Origin: Symsagittifera roscoffensis
Lineage: Eukaryota; Xenacoelomorpha; Acoela; Convolutidae
Assembly (NCBI RefSeq): GCF_963678635.1
Contig: NC_087062.1
Coordinates: 24,760,177-24,824,176, forward strand
Reading direction: 5' to 3'
Length of the DNA stretch: 64,000 nucleotides
Shown: in pieces, positions 1 through 11,789 of the stretch
Layout: each line of letters begins with the position of its first letter
Position numbering within the stretch: the first letter of the stretch is position 1
Made by a program: the position numbers and the translations under genes
The notes under the pieces: model-generated
Databases searched by the model: none
What the model saw: only the letters and a program-made list of their open reading frames with translations
Told to the model about the DNA's origin: nothing

Positions 1-121
1 CATGTAGGTTTTTGGAAAAAAAACTATGTTTGATGTGCACTTATTTTAAATATCATCCATTATTCTGTTGTGTTCAATTGCTATCAAAGTGAACATCCAA
101 AGTTAATAAGCTCGAACAAAC

Positions 122-2280
122 CAAGTGATTTCCCTGAAGCTGTATGATGCACCACACATCTTTTCGTCCCACCAACTGCCGAGAATAAATCAGAAAGACG
201 GTCGTCTGATATCTCTGGTCCCACATTAGACACGTGCACTTTGGTCAGTGTTGTAACTTCAGAAGAATCTTGGACAGGAATTTCTGACGGAAACAAAAAA
301 GATTTCAAAAAAATGTACACTGCTGAAACCAGGCCTGCCTTTTCAGAAATAACATTTTTTGGATAGATTACGAAAAAAAGGAACTAAACAGCAAAAGTCT
401 CCTGAACAGCAAAATTTTGCGAATCGTTTAAATTAACACAGAGGCGAAGCGGAGCTTCGCACCACTTGCGATACAACACAATCATAAAAACTTTTGGTAT
501 GAGAAATTTCCGTATGTCTCCAGGAAGGACACCTAGGGCCCAGCTAAAGCTGGTGGTACATGTGTGATATTTTTTTTGAGTTTGTTATACTAATGCGGGA
601 CGAAACGCGTAATTTCAAAAATTGCACTTTGCCCAGAACCTTAGTTGTTTCTATACTAAAATGAGAAGAGTGAAAACTTTTGAGAATTTGGAATTTTCTC
701 GAAGACGCAACCTTTCCCTAACAAAAAAAATAAGGAGTAGCCGCTTCTGCAGAATAGATTCACCCGACCTGTAATTTCGATGGAACACAAAAACTCAGGT
801 TTGGCAGGGTAGTTCTCGAGAAAAGTCAAAAAATGTTCAAGAAATCAAAAATTTGACTTTGCCGAGGTCCATAGTTTTTTAGGTAAAAAATTTTTACAGT
901 GGCCGCTAATGCAGGAGACCTTCCCATTACCCGTTACCTCCATTGAACGCACAACCTCATGTTTGGGAGGTTAGTTTTCCAGAAAAGTTAAAACAGATTC
1001 AGAAAACGGTTTTATAAATCAAAATATTGACAAATTCGAGGGCCATAACTTCATTTGTAAAAAAAAGTTTGGACGTATCCACTTGTCGAGGGGAGCTTTT
1101 CAAATCCATTCTATTCATTGAAACCAAAATCTTAGATTTGTTGCGGATTTCCTTCCCTGCCCCTACGCTACAGGTTCCTATTACTATGAAGCTAAAGTGC
1201 TACTTGTAACATAATAGTCTGTGTTAATATCCTTAGCATTGGCTGTACCTAATAGCTGGTTATTGATCAAACGGAGCACTTTCAAAATGAATACATTTTG
1301 TCGCAACAATATTTCCGTCTTAGGTTGGAAAAAAAGAAAGTTCATACTATCACACAAGCTTTGCTGGTGTAAATACCAGTTTTTATCAAACAGGGGCACT
1401 GAAAAAAAAACAGGTCAAGCAAGACATTTGAATTTTAAATATGCAACTAAACACAAATTACGAAGCGGAAACAAGGCCGACAATCTTTGAGCAGACACCA
1501 TTTAAGCCGGAAAAAAACTGCTTTTGTTTCAACTCCTCCTGAAAGTTTCAACTCCCCTGAAACTACCGAACTAAAACGACCCAGAAGCTTAACTGAATTT
1601 TCATGAAAAAAAAATCATTTTCAAGAAATTGAGCATCTCATAGCATCATGAATCACTGATTTTGTTTAACTAGTTGTTAACCAGAAAAAAGTCTACATTC
1701 CGATTTGATAATGCTTCCTAATCGCAAGCGTAAATATGGTTTTCAAGTTAACGGAATATCTTGTGGCCAAGCAAACAAAGCCAATGCCAATTTTAAAGCA
1801 AAAGACGATAATAAAAGACATGCAATTATCTTACCGCCAGCTTGGTTAATTGAAGCTAAACATAGCGGCCATCCGTCCAAGGGAACACCGTTGTACTGCT
1901 TAACCACTGCTTCCACAGCCTGCTTGGAACTATAGTGCACCTCCGCAGAACACAGAGAGACACAGTCCTTTGAGTAGTGCACGGCATGGAATTTCATCAC
2001 ACCGAAATCGGAGAACAGGTCCTGGATGTCAGTGTCGGTGACTTGGGGGTCCAAATTAGAGACGTGTACTTTAAATATTGGTCTGATTTTGTGCGGTGAA
2101 GGAGAATGAACTATATCTGAAACGAATTAACCAACATTTGTTGCGCTCAGCCGGCCCATTTTTGCAATTAATGGTAGTTTTGGTAATCTATTAGTTCCAT
2201 TATATACGTACTTTCAGTTCTATCTAATTTTGGTTTCTTTCGGGGGGTGACATTGTCGTCTTCAATTCTTTTATCTGTCT
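122..2280 (-). CDS. ALYREF-like RNA-export adaptor, tandem RRM, partial
   Basis: Three exons can be assembled on the minus strand: 2208-2280, 1835-2116 and 122-283. All join in frame through GT-AG sites (acceptors ending TTTCAG, TTTCAG and CGTCAG; donors GTATAT, GTAAGA and GTTTGT). The first exon is basic (RKKPKLDRELK). The second encodes an RRM starting KVHVSNLDPQVTDTDIQDLF and containing YNGVPLDGWPL, the RNP and loop pattern typical of ALY/REF export adaptors. The third starts a second RRM (KVHVSNVGPEISDDRLSDLF, then SGKSLG). It breaks at SLG, where RNP1 would continue in an exon beyond the left edge. Family members bind mRNA and hand it to the NXF1 export receptor; this role is inferred from similarity. 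The start codon and further 5' exons were not found. The outer donor at 2207 is the least certain join. Two ALY-type RRMs in tandem is unusual, since ALYREF normally has one. Confidence 0.62.
430..492. repeat. dispersed GAAGCG/CTTCGC repeat, copy 1
   Basis: The stretch contains ACAGAGGCGAAGCGGAGCTT followed by CGCACCACTTGCGATA. A close copy lies at 3205-3262 and a weaker one at 5370-5412. The core is a short inverted repeat (GCGAAGC / GCTTCGC). It appears to be the end of a short dispersed repeat family. Confidence 0.5.
600..1180. repeat. degenerate ~163-bp tandem repeat
   Basis: Blocks at about 736-835 and 899-995 align: GTAGCCGCTTCTGCAG against GTGGCCGCTAATGCAG, then a similar CTCAGGTTTGGCAGGGTAGTT against CTCATGTTTGGGAGGTTAGTT stretch. 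A third, poorer block follows near 1,060. No coding potential was seen. Confidence 0.45.
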
Positions 2281-2283
2281 GAA

Positions 2284-3204
2284 ACAAAAACAACACAAGA
2301 TGCATTAAGCATCAGGGCAAATAATAAAAAATAAACATAGCCAAAAGACAGTAATAAAAATATCATTTAACTCATCAGAACAGAAAAAAAGATAGATTTT
2401 TTGAATATTTTAAAAATATATACTTTCGAATTCTGGATTAAAAAAATATATACAGTTGAAGGTCTTTGAATTTCAAGAATCTTTTATGATTTACACTTTT
2501 CTCACATAGTGGTGAGGCTGCGGTTCACGAACACTTGCGAGAAAAAGATTAAAAAACAGTTCTAAAAAGAAAAAAACTAAAGCGACCTCGAAGTTTGGAG
2601 TTTCACGTCCTTCTCTCTCAGCCACGGACGCTTAACAATCGGCAAACAATAGCAACAAGTAAAGCAGAGAACGGATGCTATGAAAATTTCACCAATGCTA
2701 CGGATCGTGATTATAGCAAAAGTTCCACCAAATGAGCACTTTTATTTGCAATTTAGGTCTGAAAAAGCAGAGTTAAACTAATACACTACGCTCGCTAGCT
2801 AGCTAGTGCACTACAACAAACCCAACAAGAGAAAACTGGGTCATCAGGCAAATTTTTATTCCACTGAAAAATCTATCGAAGAGCTTATATGCTCTGCTTT
2901 AAGCAAATGAATTCGAATTGAACTTACGAAAAATCAAAAGTCAATTTTGAGCGTGATCAAATCTTTATTGAAAAAATCACTGGACCTGAAAAACTTCGTT
3001 CATTGACATCCGATGTTCACCTCGTTCATTGGCACTTAAAATAATCGGAACAAAAAATTAAGTTTGGATTAAGATGGTTAAAATTAAAATAGGAACCTTC
3101 TTTTAGTGGTGTGATTCTCTTTCCGACAATTGAAAATGGAGAAGTGTTTTTGTCTTCAAATGCGTTTTATTTTTTTTTGCTTTCCAAGCTAAATAAGAAA
3201 CCAC
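2284..3204. other. AT-rich noncoding stretch with a stray SINE-like copy
   Basis: I see no gene here. Positions about 2,600-2,830 resemble the 550-bp units further right: the GCCACGGACGCTTAA block, then GCTACGGATCGTGATTATAG, then CACTTTTATTTGC. A GCTAGCTAGCTAG run sits near 2,792. Upstream exons of the ALYREF-like gene could hide here but were not recognised. Confidence 0.4.
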
Positions 3205-3262
3205 AAATAACACAGAGGCGAAGCGAAGCTTAGCACCACTATCGATAAAACAACATAAAAAG
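3205..3262. repeat. dispersed GAAGCG/CTTCGC repeat, copy 2
   Basis: It contains ACAGAGGCGAAGCGAAGCTT and then AGCACCACTATCGATA, matching the copy at 430-492 with few changes. Confidence 0.5.
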
Positions 3263-3468
3263 CCGAAAAAAAAAATTTAAAATCTTTCAATTCACCCCTG
3301 AAAATACAACAAACAACACTTGCACTTGCAACTACAATGAAAATCGTCTACAGCACAAGCAAAATCCGTGGTGGTAAATCAGCCGACAAACTTGAGCGAA
3401 CAAACGAAAAATCAGCAATTCATTTTTCTCTGATCAATTTTTTCAATTTCCTTGATACTGAAAAAAGC

Positions 3469-3540
3469 GGGTCCGGCCACGACTCGAACCCCTAACCATA
3501 GGGTACGAAGTCAACTGATTTACCTCTAGGCCAAGAAGGA
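3469..3540 (-). repeat. tRNA-like SINE head, copy 1
   Basis: The minus strand shows an A-box-like TGGCCTAGAGGTAAA and a B-box-like GGTTCGAGTCG about 35 bases downstream, the spacing of an internal RNA polymerase III promoter. The acceptor ends do not pair well, so this looks like a tRNA-derived repeat and not a working tRNA gene. Confidence 0.55.
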
Positions 3541-4415
3541 AGCAACCAGGAAGATGTTAAGAGAAGAGAAAAGAAGTCAGCTGCATAGTCAGCAAGTGAT
3601 TCAACTGATTTTGTTAAACAGGTTAACTAGAAAAAAGTCCAACTTCCAGTTTGATAACGCTCGTTAATCGCGAGCGTAACTAATCGCAAGCATAATCATC
3701 CGAATGGTTCGCATGTTGTATCCTCCTTTCAGCCGTGAAAAAATCGATTCTCTGAGTCGAGAAAGTAAAGAAAAACTTGAAAGATCAAGGATAGCCGGTT
3801 ACTATGCAAGTAGCACAGAATGTTCCGAACAGTCTTTAAAAAATACAAAAACGTTTTCTCGAATTGATGTCGTTTTTTTTCTGCATGTTGTGAGAAAAAA
3901 TTTAAACGAAAAAAGAGAACTTGGGCATAATTGATAGTCATAGTAAAATAGGTCAATTGGAAAAGTTTTTGAAGGAAAACTACCAGAAATTTTCAAGTTT
4001 TTGATTCCCAAAATGGATTCCCAAACTCTAAACACTGCCTTTTCTTCAGTAACACTTCAGTTTCACGGCCTGATTTAAGCTTTTATAGGCGATTGCAATT
4101 ACTAACTACCTTACTAACTAGCCCGAAATTAGACTAAAAATCAAAAATTTCAAACCGGTTTTTCTCGACAGTGAAAATTTTTTCAAAACTTTTTAATGTC
4201 TTTCGAATCACGACTGAAAGAGCTATAATATGATTACAACGAAAAAGAGATTACAACAAAAAACACTTGCAGTTGCAACTACAATGAAAATCGTTTGCAG
4301 CACAAGCAAAATCCGTGGTGGTAATTTAGCCGACAAAACTTGAGCGAACAAACGAAAATCAGCAATTCATTTTTCTCTGATCATTTTTTACAATTTCCTA
4401 GATACTGAAAAAACC

Positions 4416-4487
4416 GGGTCCGGCCACGACTCGAACTCCGGACCTTAGGGTACAAAGGCAACTGATTTACCTCTAGGCTAAGAAGGA
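4416..4487 (-). repeat. tRNA-like SINE head, copy 2
   Basis: This is the second copy of the tRNA-like segment in the duplicated unit, with the A-box-like TAGCCTAGAGGTAAA and B-box-like AGTTCGAGTCG. It differs from copy 1 by scattered substitutions, so the duplication is not recent. Confidence 0.5.
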
Positions 4488-4800
4488 AGCAACCAGGAAG
4501 ATGTTAAGAGAAGAGAAAATAAGTCAGCTGCATAGTCAGCAAACGATTCAACTGATTTTGTTAAACTAGTTAACTAGAAAAAAGTATAATTTCCAGTTTG
4601 ATAACGCTCGTTAATCGCAAGCGTAACTAATCGCGAGCATAATCATCCAAATGGTTCGAATGTTGTATCCTCCTTTCAGCCGTGAAAAAATCGGTTCTCT
4701 GATCGATTCTCTGAGTCGAGAAAGTAAAAAACTTAAAATAACAAGGATAGCCGGTTACTGTGCAAAGGGCACAGAATGTTCCGACCACTCTTTAAAAAAT

Positions 4801-4942
4801 ACAAAAACGTTTTTTCGAATTGATGTCGTTTTTTTGCATGTGAGAAAAAACTAAACGCAAAAATAGAAAATACAAAAACGTTTTTTCGAATTGATGTCGT
4901 TTTTTTGCATGTGAGAAAAAACTAAACGCAAAAATAGAACTT
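4801..4942. repeat. 71-bp direct duplication
   Basis: The block starting ACAAAAACGTTTTTTCGAAT at 4,801 recurs at 4,872, essentially identical through CTAAACGCAAAAATAGAA. It is nested in unit 2 and absent from unit 1 of the larger duplication. Confidence 0.85.
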
Positions 4943-5369
4943 GGGCATAATTGAGAGTCATAGTAAAATAGGTCGATTGGAAAAGTTTTTGAAGAAAAAT
5001 TACCAGAAATTTTCAAGTTTTTGATTCCTAAAATTGATTCCCAAACTCCAAACACTATTTTTTCTTCAGTAACACTTCAATTTCACGGCTTAATTTAATA
5101 GGCTATTGCAATTACTAACTACCTTACTAATTAGCTCGAAATTAGACTATAAATCAAAAATTTCAAACCGGTTTTTCTCGACAGTTTTTTTAATGTCTTT
5201 CGAATCACGACTGAAAGAGCTATAATACGATATATCATTCAACCATGTCCCATTATTATTTGTGGTAGCTGATTTTGCGTAGCAGAAAACAAAAAAAATA
5301 AACACACCCGAATCTAAAGTTCCTCCCTAATTTCAATGGTCGGAACAAAAACAGACATACATCTTTTTT

Positions 5370-7960
5370 ACAGAGTCGAAGCTGTGCTTCGCAAACATGC
5401 AAAAACACGACAAAAAAGCAGCTCTATAAAAGTCAATAATAAAAAGTATAAATGAGGATGGAATAACCAAAATATTCGGCTACGTCTCTGATTCCATCTG
5501 CGACAGATATTATAAATCTCACACACTAACCAATGAGCCACGGACTCTGAATAAAGCACAAACACCAGCCAGAAACAAAACAGAACAGATGCTATGAAAC
5601 TTTTGAGGCTACAGATCGTGTTTACATCCGATGTGCCACCAAATAAGTGGACACCTTTAAAGTGCATTTTTATTTGCGAGTTAGGTAAGAAAAAAAGAAG
5701 GTTAGTACTAATACATTAACCGCTCGGAAGAGTGAACAGATGAAACAAACCTCAATCTTTAAGCTACCTGAGTAAACTGACGGTTGACATGTTCTTATAC
5801 TTTAGTTTTCTTGTTGCACAACTGAAGGGCAGTTCGTCGTGAAGTTAGTATCCATATGTCGATCGCTTGGAAATTAGATCCAAAAAAAACGTGGCTGATT
5901 GTCGATGATTTAATCATTCAATCTTTTATCTACCTTCGCAATTTTGTCGCAACAATATTTGCGTCGCAACAAAATTTGCGACTGAACTTACAAAAAAAAG
6001 TGAGGTCATACTGCCATAGAAGCTTTGCTAATGTAATGAAGGGTTTTATCCAATAGATCGCGACCCAGAGATGAGTCTCATGCACCATTCACCGGGCCAC
6101 AGATGCTTAATTATGAAAAAACACTAGCCAGAATTAAAACAACAGATGCTATGAAATTTTCAGACTACAGACCAAGATAACAGCCAAAGTGTCATCAAAC
6201 AAGTGAACAATTTTTTTGATCAATTTTATTTGCGATTTAGGTTAGAAAAAAAAGAAGGCTCGTACTAATACACTAACTCTCGTAAGAGTAAACAGATGAA
6301 ACAGTACTTTTATCTTCAAGCTCTCTTAGAAACCTGTCGGGAATCATGTTCCAGTATATTATTCACCTTGTTGCACTACTGCACGGCAGTTCGTCGCGAA
6401 GTTTGCATGCATTTGTCAAGCGCTTAGAAATAAGATAAAAAAAAGTTGCTGATTGTCGATGATTTAATCATACAATCTTTGTCTACTTTCGCAATTTTGT
6501 CGCAAGAATTTTTGCGACGCAACAATCTTTGCAACTTAGGTTGGAAAATAGAGAGTTCATACTGTCACACAAGCTTTGCTGGTGTAATAAGAGTTTTTAA
6601 TCCGACCGATCGCAACCAAGAAATGAGTCTCACGCACTGTCCATTGCACTTCATACGCTTATTTAACTACAAACACTAGTAGGAATTAAAACAGTACCGA
6701 TGTTATGAAACTTTCAGGCTGAAGATCGTGTTTACAGCCAAAGTGCCACCAAATAAGTGAACACTTTTACTGGACAATTTTGTTTGCGAGTTCGGTTAGA
6801 AAAAAAGGTCCGTAATGATACACTAACGCTCGTACGAGGAAAAAGATGAAACAAAACCTTTATCTTAAAGCTGCCTGCGGAACCTATCGTTGACCATGTT
6901 CTAGTATATTACTTTCCTTGTTGCACTACTGCAGGGCAGTTCGTCGCGAAATGGTATGCGTATGTCAATCGCTTGGTAATTAGAGAATATAAGTTGCTGA
7001 TTGTCGATGATTTTATCATACAAGCTTGTTTACCTTCGCAATTTTGTCGCAACAATTTTTGCGTCGCAATAATCTGTGCGACTTATTAGGTTGGAAATAA
7101 AAAGAGTTCATACTGTCACACAAGCTGTGCTTGTCTAATAAGGGGTTTTAATCCGACCAATTGCGACCAAGAGATGAGTCTCACGCACTATCCACTGGGC
7201 CAGTGACGCTTAATTAACCACAAACACCAGTCAGAATTAAAACAGAACAGCGGCTATGAAATTTTCAGGCTATAGATCGTGTTTACAGCCAAAAAGCCTC
7301 CAAATAAGCGAACACTTTTATTGGACAGTTTCATTTGCGAGTTAGGCTAGAAAAAAGGTTCGTACTAATACACTAACGCCCGTTAGAGTAAAAAGATGGA
7401 ACAAAACCTAAATCTTTAATCTGTCTGAAGAACCTGTCGGGGACCACATTCTAGTATATTACTTTCCTTGTTGCACTACTACAGGGCAGTTCGTTGCGAA
7501 GTTTGTATGCATATGTCCGTCGCTTGGGAATTAGATCGAATAAAAATGTTGCTGATTGTCGACGATTTTTTAATTTATCGTAATCTTTTTTTCATTTGCG
7601 TAATTTTTTCGCATAATATTTGCGTCATAACCAGATTTGCTATTTAGGTTGAAAAAAAAGAGTGTTCATACTGTCAGACAAGCTTTGCTTGCGTAATAAG
7701 GGGTTTTAATCCGACCAATCGCGACCTAGAGATGAGTCTCATGTACTATCCATTGGGCCACGTACGCTTAATTAGCCACAAACATTATCAAAAATAAAGC
7801 AGAAAACAGATACTATGAAATTTTCACTGCTACAGATCGTGATTATAGCAAAGTGCCACCAGATAAATCAATAATTTTAATGAACACTTTTATTTACGAG
7901 TTAGGTTTCAAAACAAAAAAGGTGGTACTACTACACAACGCTGCTTGCAAGTGTAATTAT
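5370..7960. repeat. tandem array, ~550-bp unit, about five copies
   Basis: Landmarks recur every 548-558 bases. The block near GAGTAAACAGATGAAAC is at about 5,733, 6,285, 6,833 and 7,384. The block TCTCACGCACTATCCA or its variants is at about 5,518, 6,073, 6,625, 7,178 and 7,736. Shared segments include GTTGCACTACTGCAGGGCAG and GCTGATTGTCGATGATTTAA. On the minus strand the second block reads TGGCCCAATGGATAGT, an A-box-like tRNA head followed by GTGAGACTCATCTC, so each unit seems to carry a tRNA-derived segment. Copies differ by substitutions and small indels. No gene was seen. Confidence 0.75.
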
Positions 7961-8169
7961 AGTTCCACGCCATCGAAGCCTTCTAAATAAAACGCCTTGT
8001 TGATCCCAATTATTATCCGACAGTGGCTGAGCTTCTTTCATCGCAACCAAATCAATTTTGGATTTCAGTGCAAAAACTAGACGTTCCACTGTCGACTCTT
8101 TGTTCAGCGAAGCGAAGCTATCACCCATATGAATCTTCATAACTCGAAACAAGAAGAGCACAACACGTT

Positions 8170-8543
8170 GCTTAGTGCAGGGATCTCTGAAATATCAGAT
8201 GTTCAAAGCACTCTCTCCCAACTTGCCGAGTAGGAAGACACTGTTGGAAATCAGAAATAGTTGCAGAGATCAAAGATTCAATGGTAGAGATGCAGAAAAA
8301 CCAACAGACAACAGGCTTTCAGACGACAGGGCAAAACGCATTCATGATATTCTAGAGCCAACTGTTTCGCAACATCTAAACTGGAAAAACACAAAGAAAC
8401 AGCCAAGAAAAGGCTAGTTAATCGGTACTAGTTTACTTGTTTGGTCCCTCAAAAATGCTGTGGTCCCTAATAAAAACTGAGGTACAGTATGCAGCTAACT
8501 CTAACAGTAAGCATTTTTATTTCTCTATACTGCTGTCATAACT
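8170..8543. other. unassigned stretch with a weak open frame
   Basis: A short plus-strand open frame (8,175-8,417) begins near MQGSLKYQMFKALSPNLPS. I recognise no domain and cannot tell a decayed element from chance. No confident gene is called. Confidence 0.2.
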
Positions 8544-8614
8544 GGCCTTGTTAGTCTAGCGGGTACGAATGCGGTCACCAACCTCAAGGCGTAGGTTGAA
8601 ATCCCGTGCTGCCT
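8544..8614 (+). repeat. tRNA-like segment (SINE head or pseudo-tRNA)
   Basis: A good A-box-like TTAGTCTAGCGGGTA is followed about 40 bases later by GGTTGAAATCCC, a B-box missing one C. The acceptor ends do not pair. Likely a relic of a tRNA-derived repeat. Confidence 0.4.
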
Positions 8615-9439
8615 CTTCAGTTTAGAAAATAGGCGGGACCAATCATCTCAACTAGTACCAGTTAATCTTGCCATTAAACGCGAACTCAATGACATTAGAA
8701 GGCTAAGTGCTTTAGATTAAAATCGAACAAGGGCCCTGCATGTGACGCTAGAAATGCTTATACAAAAATTGTTCTAGCGTCGTCAGCCAAACTCAAACAT
8801 TTCGCGTTGAACATTTGGTGTCTCCTGCAGTGATCTGAATGGCAGGTACGAAGTCAACTTCACTTCAGTCTACGAGATAACTGAAACTGGAAATGGCAAG
8901 CGAAATCGACAACCAGACTCTCGAGATGAAGTGGATAGAAACAACTTTTGGTACCGCACAGGATCTCGAACTAAAACCATCTTGCAGAAGATCGACTTCG
9001 TTGAAGAAAGACGCTTGAAAAATACACTTTTAATTTAGCTATGGAACTCTTTGAGCAAAGCTGGAATGTCAACAACCCTTGTTCATGAATTTTTATTTGC
9101 CAACGTTCAAATTATTTTCCAACCCAATGCTGTAAATCTTGAGATCACATCCCAGTGGCATATTCACAAAGCTATAATATTAATAAGAATATTAATAATA
9201 AATATTTATCACCAGAAGATACTGAAAGAGTCACCTGAGAAAGAGCTGCACTGAAAAATAGAAGAGAAATAATTACTAAAGGTGCGAATACAATAAACAT
9301 CCGACTCAGAAACCTTAAATTAGAGTAAATAAAAACAGAATGACACGGACAACTGTCAACGACCAAAGACTAAAATGAGATCGAGAGCCGATTATATTTT
9401 AGATAAACGCGCCGTTGGCAATATCAAAACCAAGAAACA
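8615..9439. other. AT-rich stretch without a recognised gene
   Basis: No convincing domain was found in any frame. It lies directly upstream of the recognisable reverse-transcriptase relic and may contain its unrecognisable 5' part, including the endonuclease region. That is inference from position only. Confidence 0.3.
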
Positions 9440-11150
9440 AAACGCTGACTGCCCCTGGTTGTGTAATCATATAAGAAATTTCAAATCCAAGCGTAACAGA
9501 CTTCATAAAGTTTAGTCAACAAACAAAAATAATGTTAGAGCGAGCTTTCGTTTTGAATCTGCCATGAATAAAGTTGAGTTTTAAATTTAAAATGAAAATT
9601 TTACTATATCAAATTCAAAAATTGCATTGGTGACTCAATGAAAGTATACATACTAAAATGTTCGAGAGTATAGCAAATACATCTAGTAGAACAATAATAG
9701 CAGTAGATGGAATTAGTGGCAAAGCCATTAGCGACAAATTAGCTATACCAAATGATTTCAACGACTATTTTTTCTCTATTTGCAGTCGCTTAGCTGATCA
9801 AACACCCTAAATTAGAATCCGTTCAATTTTATTTTGTGCCTCAATTTTGAATGCCTTTAAATTCAAACACCGAGTGTGAAATAGAAGTCTTTCTTTCTGT
9901 GCTACAAAAAGTATCTTCTGGAAAAAATGCATTAAGTAATCTTATCGCTAAAGCTTGTTCATTCGCAGTTGTTATCTTCTTGGGAAACTTATCAAGCTAT
10001 CCGGATGTTTTTCTACCGCTCTGGCTCAAGCGATAGTATTTCACTTATATAAGGCAGGATCGAAATCAGGAGGGTTTTTTACGGCTCTGGTTCAAGCGGT
10101 AGCATATCTTTTATATAAAGCAGAATCGAAATTGGATACCAGTAACTATCGACCAGTGCCACTTCTTGTAACGTGGAGTAAGATATTTGAATGAGCAATG
10201 TACAACCTACTATCTTGAAAGAAACTCACTCAACATCAAACAATTTGGCTTCCAAAAAAACCAGCAAAATTGATGCTATTGCCGAAGTAACAGATAAATA
10301 TCGCTTAGACAAAGAGAACAGTTTTTCTTGATTTAAAAGAGCTTTTGACACACTGGATCACGAGATTCTGTTTCATAAATTGAAGTTGTATGGTGAGTGC
10401 AAAAAACTTGCTTTTGTTCATAAGTTACTTGACGCACTGCAAGTAAGTTGTAGAAATTGGTAAAACGCAATCAATGTGGCGAAACCTGGAATGTCGTGCC
10501 ACACAGGGATCCATTATCAGTCCTCCGCTGTTTCTATTATATTTTAACGACCTTCCAAAAGTCAGCAACTTTAGCGAGTTTTTCTATTGGCCAGCGTCAT
10601 AATCATCACTGGACTAAACTGCTCGGCTGAGAGCTTGAACCAAGAATTGGAAGCTATAAATAAGTGGTTAATTTTCAATGATTTGTCTCTAAATATGGAC
10701 AAAACGGTGCAAGTTATATCTGATAAATCCTTCCAACCCTCCAGTTTTCAAAGGTGCACTTGCTGAAGCAATTAATGTGCTATGTACAATAACAATTGTC
10801 ATTTAATTCTTTCATACGATCCAGGATTAGAAACCAATGTGGCATTGTTTCGAAAATGTGTCATTATGATTCTCAAACAGTTATGATTGAATATTATGGC
10901 TTTTACAATAAAGACATTCTGCGATAGTTAAAACTTCACGCGAATGACCTTTGTATTTGACATCCCGTCGTATATGTCCAGAAGGTCAAATTTTAACTTG
11001 ATGAAAATTCCCAATTTCAAAAACAAAATTGAAAGAGCTTCACTCAGTAACAGAGCTAAGCTGTTTAATTCACTTAGAAAAAACTCCATAGTTCCAAAAA
11101 CTTCGATCTAAAATCTACTTCAAATATTCAACGCCTGGCCACGAAATTCG
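9440..11150 (+). pseudogene. decayed LINE reverse transcriptase (CR1/Jockey-like)
   Basis: Fragments in shifting plus-strand frames follow the normal order of a non-LTR RT. Around 9,445 is CPWLCNHIRNFKSKRNRLHK, the upstream linker. Around 9,740 is ISDKLAIPNDFNDYF. Around 10,136 is DTSNYRPVPLLVTWSKIFE. Around 10,335 is DLKRAFDTLDHEILFHKLKL, RT motif A with the catalytic aspartate. Around 10,640 is ELEAINKWLIFNDLSLNMDK, just after the site of the FADD box, which is itself unrecognisable. Around 11,000 is the 3' thumb region (FKNKIERASLSNRAKLFNSL). Many frameshifts and stops make it non-functional. These elements copy their RNA into DNA at nicked target sites. The clade assignment is from general motif style only. 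Confidence 0.8.
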
Positions 11151-11324
11151 TTTATATTAGGCAGTGAAGAGGTGATCAAGTTTATTGTATGTTGACATAT
11201 TTTACATAAACGCAAGCAGAGTGACGGGAAATGGCAGATGTGAAATGCCTGCATGTTTTACATGTTTAAATAATTGTATATAGTTTTCAAAGCGTCTTCG
11301 GCATTTTGAAAAGACCACTTGGAA

Positions 11325-11572
11325 TTGATCGCTGCTTACTACCGGATGGGCTCTGTTAGGTGTATACTGACTGTTTAGCCCCAAATCACTTCTTCTGATG
11401 TTAGAGAGGCTTAAACATATGGGATGGCTTCAACTTAGAGATGGCTTCAACAAGCCCTTGGGCACTTGGCTTGATCGCTGGTTACTGCTGGATGGACTCC
11501 GTTAGGTGTCTACTGACAGTTTAGCCCCACATCAGTTCGTCTGATGTTAGAGAGGCTTCAACATATGGGACA
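11325..11572. repeat. 140-bp direct repeat, two copies
   Basis: TTGATCGCTGCTTACTACCG at about 11,328 and TTGATCGCTGGTTACTGCTG at about 11,468 start two similar units. Both contain TTAGGTGT, CTGACTGTTTAGCCCC or a variant, and TGATGTTAGAGAGGCTT, and end in AACATATGGGA. Confidence 0.75.
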
Positions 11573-11789
11573 CAGTTAGTAAAAACAGTAACCTTTACGT
11601 GAACAAAATCAAGTTTTGTTTTTGAAACTGAATAAGTGGGCCTACGACTAGAGAGTTCTAGAACATTTAAGGATGAACTAGATCGTAAAGCACCTCCAAT
11701 GCTTAGAACTTTTAAGAACTCAAATAACCGCATAAAATTGAGAATCAGATCTACATACTTTGATTGTAACCTGACAGCAACCAATTAAA

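Larger units (their letters stand above)
3296..5236. repeat. direct tandem duplication, unit ~960 bp
   Basis: Unit 1 (about 3,296-4,240) and unit 2 (about 4,245-5,236) share the same order of blocks. Each begins near AACACTTGCA, then AAAATCCGTGGTGGTAA, a tRNA-like segment, GGTTCGCATGTTGTATCCTC or its variant, and ends with CGAATCACGACTGAAAGAGC. Short open frames inside the units are duplicated with the DNA and show no protein-like conservation, so I do not call genes. Confidence 0.8.

Noticed and set aside
3469-3540. Functional tRNA gene
   Set aside because: A and B boxes are good but the acceptor stem does not pair, and the segment sits inside a repeated unit.
3704-4854. Similar open frames starting MVRMLYPPFSREKI in both duplicated units
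   Set aside because: They are repeated with the DNA of the tandem duplication and differ by indels that do not preserve frame. No domain is visible.
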